Of a DNA stretch of 64,000 bases, positions 57,738-64,000 are shown piece by piece. The position numbers were made by a program, and so were the translations under genes. The notes beneath the pieces are model-generated. The model had not been told where the DNA came from and ran no database searches. It worked only from the letters and a program-made list of their open reading frames with translations. The DNA is from Curtobacterium luteum (GTDB lineage Bacteria; Actinomycetota; Actinomycetes; Actinomycetales; Microbacteriaceae). The number at the start of each line of letters is the position of its first letter. The stretch's first letter is position 1. The stretch spans positions 43,543 through 107,542 of the forward strand of contig NZ_LDQC01000038.1 in assembly GCF_001475545.1 (NCBI RefSeq), given 5' to 3'.

Positions 57738-58204
57738 GCGCGGTCCGGCCTGTCGCCAGCGCGGTCCGGACCGTCTCCGGTGCGGTCCGCGCGGACGGCG
57801 GCACGTGTCGGCCCGGCGCCGGCGCGGTCCGACCTGGAGGCGCGGTGCGCGCCCGCCCCGCCGGTCACGTCGTCCGACGGGTCACCCGGCTCGGGTGACC
57901 AGCGCGCCCGACGCATGTCGAGCCTCCAGGCCGAGGCGCGGTCCACGAGGGGCGTGCCCTCCGCGCGGTAGTGCTCGAGCGCGCGGGCCTCGTGGTGGAC
58001 CGGCGGCAGCCCGCCGGACCGCACCACGCGCCACCAGGGCAGGTCGGAGCCCTCGTGCGCCATCACCTTCCCGACCGCGCGCGACGCCCGCGACCCGAGG
58101 GCCGCCGCGACGTCGCCGTACGTCATCACGCGACCGGGCGGGATGCTCCGCACCACCTCGGCGACGGCGGCGCCGAAGTCGATCGGCTCCGGCTCAGCGG
58201 TCAC
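57695..58204 (-). CDS. Alkyltransferase-like protein (ATL, MGMT family) with repetitive tail
   Basis: 169 residues. Residues 1-95 match the C-terminal domain of O6-alkylguanine transferases (IPPGRVMTYGDVAAALGSRASRAVG). The active-site PCHRV reads PWWRV, so Trp replaces the reactive Cys: an ATL that flags alkylated bases for excision repair rather than repairing them. The tail (about 100-169) is low-complexity with RADRTGDGPDRAGDRPDRA, and part of it is encoded by two copies of the dispersed repeat. GTG 58204 overlaps the GNAT stop by GTGA. Confidence 0.87.
   Translation of the reverse strand: MTAEPEPIDFGAAVAEVVRSIPPGRVMTYGDVAAALGSRASRAVGKVMAHEGSDLPWWRVVRSGGLPPVHHEARALEHYRAEGTPLVDRASAWRLDMRRARWSPEPGDPSDDVTGGAGAHRASRSDRAGAGPTRAAVRADRTGDGPDRAGDRPDRAYDPTDPGFPVDPF
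57833..57848. repeat. Dispersed repeat copy inside the ATL gene
   Basis: CCTGGAGGCGCGGTGC lies within the C-terminal tail of the alkyltransferase-like gene. Confidence 0.55.
57922..57933. repeat. Short copy of the dispersed repeat inside the ATL gene
   Basis: GCCTCCAGGCCG, in opposite orientation to the copy at 57833; the two are 73 bp apart. Confidence 0.45.
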
Positions 58205-58659
58205 CCGAGGGTCAGGACCGCGAAGTGGTCGCCGTACTGGGTCTCGCGCACGAACTCGAACCCGAGCGCACGGAAGAAGGCCTCGGGGCTGCCGCTCCCG
58301 CCGGGCTCGTACACGACGGTCAGTCGCTCGAAGCCCCGGCTGCGTGCCTCGTCCGCGAGACCGTGCACCGCGAAGCGTCCGACGCCCCGCCCCTGCGCGG
58401 TCGCTGCGACGTTGACCCGCCAGATCGCGCTGCGCAGCTCTTCCGCGGGGTTGTCCGCGTCGAACGTGCCGATGATCATGCCGACGACCTCGTCACCGTC
58501 GAGCACGACGCGGGTCCACGCGGAGCTGGGCTTCACGTCCGACTCCGCCTGACCGTAGGTGGTCGGCTGCACGAACTGTTCCTGCCCCGGCTTCAGGGTC
58601 AGGGAGTTGGCCGCGGCGGCGGTCGCTGCGGAGAGCTGTTCGAGACGGAGATCGGCCAT
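58201..58659 (-). CDS. GNAT family N-acetyltransferase
   Basis: 152 residues. Central motif A AATAQGRGVGRFAVHGLADEA with the acetyl-CoA loop, followed by LTVVYEPGGSGSPEAFFRALGFEFV, which is the standard GNAT end. Substrate unknown. ATG 58659 has TACGCT (58666-58671, minus) ending 6 nt upstream. First gene of a two-gene unit with the alkyltransferase-like gene; divergent from the ROK regulator. Confidence 0.88.
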   Translation of the reverse strand: MADLRLEQLSAATAAAANSLTLKPGQEQFVQPTTYGQAESDVKPSSAWTRVVLDGDEVVGMIIGTFDADNPAEELRSAIWRVNVAATAQGRGVGRFAVHGLADEARSRGFERLTVVYEPGGSGSPEAFFRALGFEFVRETQYGDHFAVLTLG

Positions 58660-58665
58660 GCGGTC

Positions 58666-58671
58666 AGCGTA
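58666..58671 (-). promoter_or_regulatory. Leaderless-type -10 box of the GNAT gene
   Basis: Minus-strand TACGCT ends 6 nt before ATG 58659. Confidence 0.6.
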
Positions 58672-58765
58672 TCCGTGCCGCCAGTCCGGGGGCCAGCGCG
58701 CCGCGTGGACCGATACCGCACCGTTGCGACCGTGCGCGGGGCCCGGTCGGCGGGGGTCGGCGCGG

Positions 58766-58771
58766 TATGGT
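58766..58771 (+). promoter_or_regulatory. Leaderless-type -10 box of the ROK regulator
   Basis: TATGGT ends 6 nt before ATG 58778, 95 bp from the divergent GNAT -10. Confidence 0.6.
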
Positions 58772-58777
58772 CGCGAC

Positions 58778-60019
58778 ATGGCAGAGCACCGACGAGGAGC
58801 GAACCTCCCGTCGATCGGGGGGTTCAACCGGACCGTCGTGCTCGACGCGGTCCGACGCTCGCCCGAGGGCCTCAGCCGGGTGGAGCTCGCCGGACGCACG
58901 GGGCTCAGTGCGCAGACCGTGTCGAACGTGACCCGGTTCCTCATCGAGGCCGGCATGATCGTCGAGTCCGGCACGGTCGTCTCCGGTCGGGGCAAGCCGC
59001 GCACGATCCTCCGGCTCGAGGCCGGTAGTCGCTACGCGGTCGGCGTGCACGTCGACCCCGCGATCGTCACCTACGTCCTGCTCGACCTCGCCGGCACGGT
59101 CGTCGCACAGAGCACCACGTCGACACCGACCGCCGACGACCCCGCCGAGGTGGTCCGCACCATGGCGGACGCCGTGGACGCGCTCGTCGTGGGGGCCGAG
59201 GTCGACGTCGACACGGTGCTCGGGGTCGGCATCGCGAGCCCGGGGCCGATCGACGCGGAGGCCGGCGTCGTCCTCGACCCGCCGTTCCTTCCCAGGTGGC
59301 GCGACGTCCCGCTCCGCGACGCGCTCGCCCAGGCCACCGGCTACCCGGTGCTGCTCGAGAAGGACGTCACGGCGGCCGCGGTCGGCGAGATGTTCCTGGC
59401 GGGGGAGTCCGCCGCCCGGAACTTCGCCTTCGTGTACTTCGGCACCGGGTTCGGCGTCGGGCTCGTCCTCGACCACGAACCCGTTCGGGGCGTCGGTGCG
59501 AACGCGGGTGACGCCGGGCACATCATGGTCGACCAGGGCCCGCTCGCCGGGACCCCCGACGGCTCCGGCACCCGCGGAGAGGTCGGCGCCGCGGTTGCTC
59601 CCGACCGCCTCGTCCAGATCGCGTCAGCCCGCGGGCTGGCACTCGGCGAGCTGTCCGACGCCGCGTCGGTCGACCGGGCGTGGGACGCGCTCGCTGCGGC
59701 GATCGCGGCAGGCGACCAGGGCGCGCACGCGCTCGCGGCGGACGCCGGTCGGGTCATGGGCAACGCGGCCGTGCTCATCGTCAACCTCCTCGACCTCGAC
59801 CGCGTGGTGTTCGGCGGTCCGTTCTGGTCGCGGATCGCTGCGGCCGCGCTGCCGGCTGCGCGTGCCGCGATCGTGGAGTCACCGTTGCTCGTGCCGAAGC
59901 ACCCGATCGCGGTCGAGGAGAGCGACCGCGGGGCCGACGTCGCGGCGGTCGGGGCGGCGTGCCTCGTGCTCGACGCCGCGTTGTCGCCGCGGGCGAGCAC
60001 CCTGCTCATCCGCCGCTGA
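58778..60019 (+). CDS. ROK family transcriptional regulator
   Basis: 413 residues. N-terminal winged helix at about 15-75 (GLSRVELAGRTGLSAQTVSNVTRFLIEAG), then the ROK sugar-kinase fold with VGIASPGPIDAEAG and FGTGFGVGLVLD. The GHIMVD segment is present, but the usual zinc-binding CxCGxxGC motif is missing: the region after it reads QGPLAGTPDGSGTRGEV. The loss of the zinc cysteines may change ligand sensing. It may control the sugar ABC genes at 61559, but PhzF and a repeat tract lie between. Confidence 0.88.
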   Translation: MAEHRRGANLPSIGGFNRTVVLDAVRRSPEGLSRVELAGRTGLSAQTVSNVTRFLIEAGMIVESGTVVSGRGKPRTILRLEAGSRYAVGVHVDPAIVTYVLLDLAGTVVAQSTTSTPTADDPAEVVRTMADAVDALVVGAEVDVDTVLGVGIASPGPIDAEAGVVLDPPFLPRWRDVPLRDALAQATGYPVLLEKDVTAAAVGEMFLAGESAARNFAFVYFGTGFGVGLVLDHEPVRGVGANAGDAGHIMVDQGPLAGTPDGSGTRGEVGAAVAPDRLVQIASARGLALGELSDAASVDRAWDALAAAIAAGDQGAHALAADAGRVMGNAAVLIVNLLDLDRVVFGGPFWSRIAAAALPAARAAIVESPLLVPKHPIAVEESDRGADVAAVGAACLVLDAALSPRASTLLIRR

Positions 60020-60043
60020 GCCAGGCGTCGACGCACCGGGCGG

Positions 60044-60049
60044 TAGCGT
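60044..60049 (+). promoter_or_regulatory. Leaderless-type -10 box of the PhzF gene
   Basis: TAGCGT ends 6 nt before ATG 60056. Confidence 0.55.
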
Positions 60050-60055
60050 CGGGGG

Positions 60056-60898
60056 ATGACCTCCGAGATCCTCCGGTACACCGCATTCGCCGCTGAACCG
60101 GGCGGGGGCAACCCCGCGGGCATCGTGCTGGACGCGGTCGACATGTCCGACGCCGAGATGTTGGCGACCGCCCGCGAGGTCGGGTACGCCGAGACCGCCT
60201 TCGTCGTCGGCGGGACCCTCGACCGCCCGGTCGTCCGGTACTTCTCGCCCGCGGCCGAGGTGCCGTTCTGCGGACACGCGACGGTCGCCACCGGGGTCGC
60301 ACTCGCCGAGCGGCACGGCACCGGGGACCGCGTGTTCGTCACCCCGGCGGGGGAGATCGCGGTGCACACGTCGACGGGGGCGGACGGTGCGGTGCTCCTC
60401 GCGATGACGAGCGTCGAGCCGTGGACGCGCGAGGTCGACCCCGGCCACCTCGCCCGGCTGTTCGACGTGACCGGGATCGGAGCCGACGACATCGCCGACG
60501 GGTTCCCGGTGCTCGAGTCCTTCGCGGGCAACCGCCACCCCGTGCTCGTCCTCGCCGACGCCGAGCTCTTCCACCAGTTCCGGTTCGACCCGCGCGTGCT
60601 CGGCGAGCTGAAGGACGACGCGGGGTGGGCCGGGACGGTGACGGTCCTGCACCGCACGGGGCCGCTCGAGTACGAGGCCCGGAACCTGTTCCCCGCCGGC
60701 CGCATCACCGAGGACCCGGCGACGGGGTCGGCAGCGGCGTCGACCGGGGCGTACCTCCGGGCGGTCGGAGCCGTGCGGCCAGGAGACCGCGTGGTGATCC
60801 GGCAGGGGCGGCACGTCGGACGTCCGAGTGTGCTGCTCGTCGACGTACCGGAGGCCGGAGGCATCACGGTGACGGGCGGCGCGACGCGGATCGGCTGA
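60056..60898 (+). CDS. PhzF family isomerase
   Basis: 280 residues, two-lobed DapF-like fold. GGGNPAGIVLDA near the start, the catalytic Glu in GYAETAFV, FCGHATVATG and the C-terminal EDPATGSAAAS phosphate-binding-like loop are conserved. PhzF makes phenazine precursors, but most relatives in genomes without phz genes have unknown substrates; no phz gene is here. ATG 60056. Confidence 0.9.
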   Translation: MTSEILRYTAFAAEPGGGNPAGIVLDAVDMSDAEMLATAREVGYAETAFVVGGTLDRPVVRYFSPAAEVPFCGHATVATGVALAERHGTGDRVFVTPAGEIAVHTSTGADGAVLLAMTSVEPWTREVDPGHLARLFDVTGIGADDIADGFPVLESFAGNRHPVLVLADAELFHQFRFDPRVLGELKDDAGWAGTVTVLHRTGPLEYEARNLFPAGRITEDPATGSAAASTGAYLRAVGAVRPGDRVVIRQGRHVGRPSVLLVDVPEAGGITVTGGATRIG

Positions 60899-60920
60899 AC
60901 CCGGGGTGCCCGGGCGCGCC

Positions 60921-61370
60921 CGTTCCTTCCCATCGCGCCTGCTGTGGTGAGCGGTTCCGGGCGTACATGGTGGTCGTGGTCGACCCGGTACGCCCGGAAC
61001 CACCCGGTACGCCCGGTAGGGCCTGGTGTGCCCGATCCCAGGCGCTCGGAAGGATCAGCTGTGCCCGTTCCTTCCCATCGCGCCTGCAGTGGGAAGCGGT
61101 TCCGGGCGTAGATGGTGGTCGTGGTCGACCCGGTACGCCCGGAACCACCCGGTACGCCCGGTAGGGCCTGGTGTGCCCGATCCCAGGCGCTCGGAAGGAT
61201 CAGCTGTGCCCGTTCCTTCCCATCGCGCCCGCTGTGGGAAGCGGTTCCGGGCGTACCTGGTGGTCGTGGTCGACCCGGTACGCCCGGAAACACCCGGCAC
61301 GCCCGGAACCACCCGGAACCACCCGGTACGCCCGGAACCCACCCGGTAGGCCCGGAAACACCCGGTACGC
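60921..61370. repeat. Tandem repeat, 145-bp unit, about three copies
   Basis: Copies start at 60921, 61066 and 61211, an exact 145-bp spacing, each with CGTTCCTTCCCATCGCG and GGTGGTCGTGGTCGACCC. Copies differ at a few positions. The third copy departs after about 75 bp into shorter units of CCCGGTACGCCCGGAACCA type to about 61370. Together with 61371-61470 this fills the 660-bp gap between PhzF and the sugar transporter; I see no credible gene in it. Confidence 0.93.
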
Positions 61371-61476
61371 CCGGAAGCACCACCCGTGCCCGAGCCCCAG
61401 TCGCCCCGAGCGACCAGACCCGCCCGGACCCCGCTGGCGGGCACGAGATCGTTCCGGAACGGAACCGGAATCCCTC

Positions 61477-61505
61477 TTGACACGGATAAGTCAATACGCT
61501 GGACT
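61477..61505 (+). promoter_or_regulatory. Promoter and operator of the sugar ABC operon
   Basis: A perfect -35 TTGACA (61477-61482) with a 17-nt spacer to TGGACT (61500-61505). The -35 is part of a palindrome TTGAC-N8-GTCAA (61477-61494), a likely repressor site. A separate palindrome GTTCCGGAAC lies at 61451-61460. Confidence 0.6.
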
Positions 61506-61558
61506 AATCCTGCGCGCGGGTGACGACACCCGCGGACATCCCGTGCAAAGGAGCACCG

Positions 61559-62920
61559 ATGAAACGCCGCACCCGAATCATCGCCGGTCTCGCAGCCGTG
61601 GCAGTCGCCGCGGTCGGACTGGCGGGTTGTTCCAGCTCTGGGTCCGCCTCGAGCGACACCATCAAGATCGCCTACCAGAAGTTCGGCGCCTTCCAGCAGC
61701 TCGACGCCCAGATGAAGGAAGTCAAGACGGCGTACGAGAAGGAGTACCCGGGCAAGAAGGTCACCCTCGTGCCGATCCAGGCGCAGGGCAACGACTACTA
61801 CACGAAGCTCGCGCTCATGAACAAGGCGCCGGCGACCGCGCCCGACGTCATGTACGAGGACACCTTCCTCATCAAGGCGGACGCCCAGGCCGGCTACCTG
61901 CTCCCGTTGGACAAGTACACGGCGAAGTGGAAGGACTGGGACCAGTTCTACGACAACGCCAAGCAGGCCGGTGAGGGCGTCGACGGCAAGACCTACGGCG
62001 TCTCGATGGGCACCGACACCCGAGCCCTCTGGTACAACAAGGACATCTTCAAGAAGGTCGGCCTCCCCGTCCCGTGGGAGCCCAAGACCTGGGACGACGT
62101 CCTCGAGGCGGCGAAGACGATCAAGGAGAAGGACTCCGGCGTCATCCCGTTCAACATCTACTCGGGCAAGGCGCAGGGCGAGGCCTCGACGATGCAGGGC
62201 TTCGAGATGCTCCTGTACGGCGCCGACGGTGACGGCAACACGCTCTACAAGGACAAGAAGTGGGTCACGGGCTCGAAGCAGTTCCAGGACTCGCTGCAGT
62301 TCGTGAAGGACGTCTACCAGGGCGGCCTCGGCCCGACCCCCCAGCAGGCGCTCGACACCAACGTCGGCACGACCATCGCCCAGACGTGGCTGCCGCAGGG
62401 CAAGCTCGCGATCGACCTCGACGGCTCGTGGCAGTCCGGCACCTGGCTGAAGACCGGCACCGCCCCGTGGTCCGAGTGGAACGACGTGATGGGCACGGCG
62501 GCGTTCCCGACGCAGAACGGCCAGGAGCCCGGCTACAACTCGATGTCGGGTGGCTGGACGCTCGCGGTCGGCAAGAACTCGAAGAACCCGCAGGCCGCGT
62601 TCGACTTCATCACGAAGTTCCTCGACAAGGACGGCTCGCTCAAGTACGACACCGAGAACAGCCAGATCGCCGTCCGCAAGGACGTCGCCGAGGACAGCGC
62701 CTACACCGACGCGAACCCCACGTTCAAGTTCTTCTCCGGGCTGGTGGAGCACACCAACTTCCGCCCGGCGACGAGTGACTACTCGCAGATCTCGAACGCG
62801 ATCCAGGTCGCGATGGAGTCGGTCATGACCGGGCAGCAGAGTCCGAAGCAGGCCGCTGCCGCCTACGACCAGGCCGTCGAGCAGGTCGTCGGCAAGGACA
62901 ACACCGTCTCCGCCGGCTGA
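61559..62920 (+). CDS. Sugar ABC transporter substrate-binding lipoprotein (family 1)
   Basis: 453 residues. Signal with basic MKRRTRI head, hydrophobic core and lipobox GLAGC, Cys24. The mature part is a type 2 binding protein of the maltose/trehalose group: IKIAYQKFGAFQQLD, DVMYEDTFLIKADAQAGYLLPLD, GTDTRALWYNKDIFKKVGLP and a GGWTLAVGKNSKNPQAAFDFI hinge region. AAAGGAG lies 7 nt before ATG 61559. The permease follows after 125 bp that contain a strong dispersed-repeat hairpin. The sugar is unknown. Confidence 0.93.
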   Translation: MKRRTRIIAGLAAVAVAAVGLAGCSSSGSASSDTIKIAYQKFGAFQQLDAQMKEVKTAYEKEYPGKKVTLVPIQAQGNDYYTKLALMNKAPATAPDVMYEDTFLIKADAQAGYLLPLDKYTAKWKDWDQFYDNAKQAGEGVDGKTYGVSMGTDTRALWYNKDIFKKVGLPVPWEPKTWDDVLEAAKTIKEKDSGVIPFNIYSGKAQGEASTMQGFEMLLYGADGDGNTLYKDKKWVTGSKQFQDSLQFVKDVYQGGLGPTPQQALDTNVGTTIAQTWLPQGKLAIDLDGSWQSGTWLKTGTAPWSEWNDVMGTAAFPTQNGQEPGYNSMSGGWTLAVGKNSKNPQAAFDFITKFLDKDGSLKYDTENSQIAVRKDVAEDSAYTDANPTFKFFSGLVEHTNFRPATSDYSQISNAIQVAMESVMTGQQSPKQAAAAYDQAVEQVVGKDNTVSAG

Positions 62921-62952
62921 CGCGCGGCACGTCCTGACGGACGTCACCACCT

Positions 62953-63001
62953 GTCGGACGGGAGGCACGGCTCGCGTCGTGCACCGTGCCTCCCGTCCGA
63001 C
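62953..63001. repeat. Inverted pair of the dispersed repeat, 18-bp perfect stem
   Basis: GTCGGACGGGAGGCACGG (62953-62970) pairs perfectly with 62984-63001 around a 13-nt loop. It lies between the binding-protein and permease genes of one operon, so it probably lowers permease expression or protects the upstream mRNA end. Confidence 0.85.
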
Positions 63002-63045
63002 CCTCCCCACCTTCGGAAACCCCCTCCGCACCCGGAAGGCACCCC

Positions 63046-63996
63046 GTGTCCAGCACCCCCCTCGCGCCGACCCTGTCGGCGCCTGGTGCGCCGCAGCGCA
63101 CCGACCCGCCGGCGCCGCGCAAGCGGAAGCCGCTGCGGAACGTCGGACGGGCCGTCCCGCTCCTGCCCGCCGTCGTCCTCCTCGTCATCTTCCTGCTCGG
63201 CCCCGTCATCTCCTCGTTCTACGGGTCGTTCACCAACTCGGCGCTGACCGGCGTCGGCGCCTCGGACCAGCAGTTCGTCGGACTGAAGAACTACGTCGAG
63301 CTGTTCCAGGACCCGGACTTCCCGAAGTCCGTCATCCTCACCGTCGTCTTCCTCCTCGCCTCCGCCGTCGTCGGGCAGAACGTGCTCGGCCTCGGGCTCG
63401 CGCTCCTCATGCGCAGCGCGAACAAGGTCGTCCGGTCGATCGTCGGCACCTTCGTCGTCGCCGCGTGGGTGTTGCCCGAGATCGTCGCATCGTTCGCCGC
63501 GTACGCGTTCTTCAACGACCAGGGCACGCTCAACGAGTTCCTGCAGGTCTTCGGCATCACCGGGCCGAACTGGCTGTACACGCTGCCGATGCTCTCCGTG
63601 ATCCTCGCGAACATCTGGCGCGGCACCGCGTTCTCGATGCTCGTGTACTCCGCAGCCGTGCAGGAGGTCCCCGAGGAGATCACCGAGTCGGCCGAGGTCG
63701 ACGGTGCCGCTGGCTGGCAGCGCCTCGTCTACATCACGATCCCGGTGATCCGTCGCTCGATCTCGACGAACCTCATGCTCACCACGCTGCAGACGCTGTC
63801 GGTGTTCACGCTCATCTTCGTGATGACCGGCGGCGGCCCGGGCACGAACTCGTCGACACTGCCGATCCTGGCGTACCAGGAGGCGTTCAAGTTCTCGCAG
63901 CTCGGCTTCGGGACGGCGATCGCGACGATCCTGCTCATCGTCGGCGCGGTCTTCTCGATCATCTACATCAAGGCGCTGAAGCCGGAGGTGGACTGA
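63046..63996 (+). CDS. Sugar ABC transporter permease (MalF-like)
   Basis: 316 residues. A Pro-rich cytoplasmic head of about 35 residues, then six membrane helices and the EAA loop EITESAEVDGAAGWQRLVYITIP near 225 that contacts the ATPase. Start GTG 63046 has GGAAGG about 7 nt upstream. After the stop the window ends with CCAT, so the start of a second permease (MalG-like) may straddle the edge. No ATPase gene is visible; such systems often share an MsiK-type ATPase. Confidence 0.93.
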   Translation: MSSTPLAPTLSAPGAPQRTDPPAPRKRKPLRNVGRAVPLLPAVVLLVIFLLGPVISSFYGSFTNSALTGVGASDQQFVGLKNYVELFQDPDFPKSVILTVVFLLASAVVGQNVLGLGLALLMRSANKVVRSIVGTFVVAAWVLPEIVASFAAYAFFNDQGTLNEFLQVFGITGPNWLYTLPMLSVILANIWRGTAFSMLVYSAAVQEVPEEITESAEVDGAAGWQRLVYITIPVIRRSISTNLMLTTLQTLSVFTLIFVMTGGGPGTNSSTLPILAYQEAFKFSQLGFGTAIATILLIVGAVFSIIYIKALKPEVD

Positions 63997-64000
63997 CCAT

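Noticed and set aside
60056..60898. Phenazine biosynthesis
   Set aside because: Only a PhzF-family protein is present; no other phz gene, and the family is broad.
60864..61480. Frames with PGTPG or TTRYARN repeats that look collagen-like
   Set aside because: They come from the 145-bp tandem repeat on both strands and lack a ribosome site or coding signature.

Overview
The window is one high-GC stretch (about 70% G+C by eye) with dense, mostly operonic genes, many GTG starts and a typical actinobacterial gene repertoire. Gene content and the order sucC-sucD-DUF6350-purN-purH point to Actinomycetota; the best fit is Microbacteriaceae, close to Curtobacterium. The genus is inferred from memory of family features, not from a search. 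I see no rRNA, tRNA, CRISPR array, insertion sequence or prophage gene.

Layout. 1-2400: partial methyltransferase, HrcA/CIRCE-controlled groES, rarD. 2409-9884: branched-chain amino acid ABC transport (binding protein on the minus strand, livHMGF on plus) with guaB between. 10100-13389: small membrane protein and a VanX-like dipeptidase / alanine racemase / D-Ala-D-Ala ligase operon. 13399-21975: guaB3, glpD, a TrkA_C regulator with its cation/proton antiporter, SURF1, DUF3817, guaA. 22249-26812: Bax inhibitor-1 protein, GDPD phosphodiesterase, PcrA helicase. 26850-30537 (minus): NAD salvage operon prs-like / nadV / nrtR / pdxH-like with a palindromic operator over its promoter. 30617-41105: type VII secretion locus with an EssC/EccC-type ATPase, two WXG100-like proteins, a T7SS-effector-like protein, three unnamed proteins, two paralogous small membrane proteins, a decayed gene and an FHA protein. 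41212-45245: MpaB-family oxygenase, small proteins, SnoaL-like protein, RecQ. 45506-51993: sucCD, DUF6350, purN, purH. 52033-56450: long leader with a small ORF, then a heterodimeric ABC exporter. 56546-60898: DUF805, hexapeptide acyltransferase, alkyltransferase-like protein, GNAT, ROK regulator, PhzF. 60921-61370: 145-bp tandem repeat. 61559-end: sugar ABC transporter (binding protein, first permease).

Three threads cross the window. First, at least 16 genes have a TANNNT -10 hexamer ending 6-9 nt before the start codon and no Shine-Dalgarno sequence, so they are probably read from leaderless mRNAs. Second, a dispersed short repeat (core CCGTGCCTCCAGGCCGG or its GGACGGGAGGCACGG variant) occurs about 14 times, alone or as inverted pairs that form strong hairpins, between genes and sometimes inside gene ends. 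Third, purine genes (guaB, guaB3, guaA, purN, purH) are scattered through the window.

The most system-like region is 30.6-41.1 kb. A compact T7SS-type core sits beside a tightly overlapping cassette (effector-like protein, WXG partner, three similar-looking unknown proteins, small membrane proteins) that shows signs of duplication and decay.
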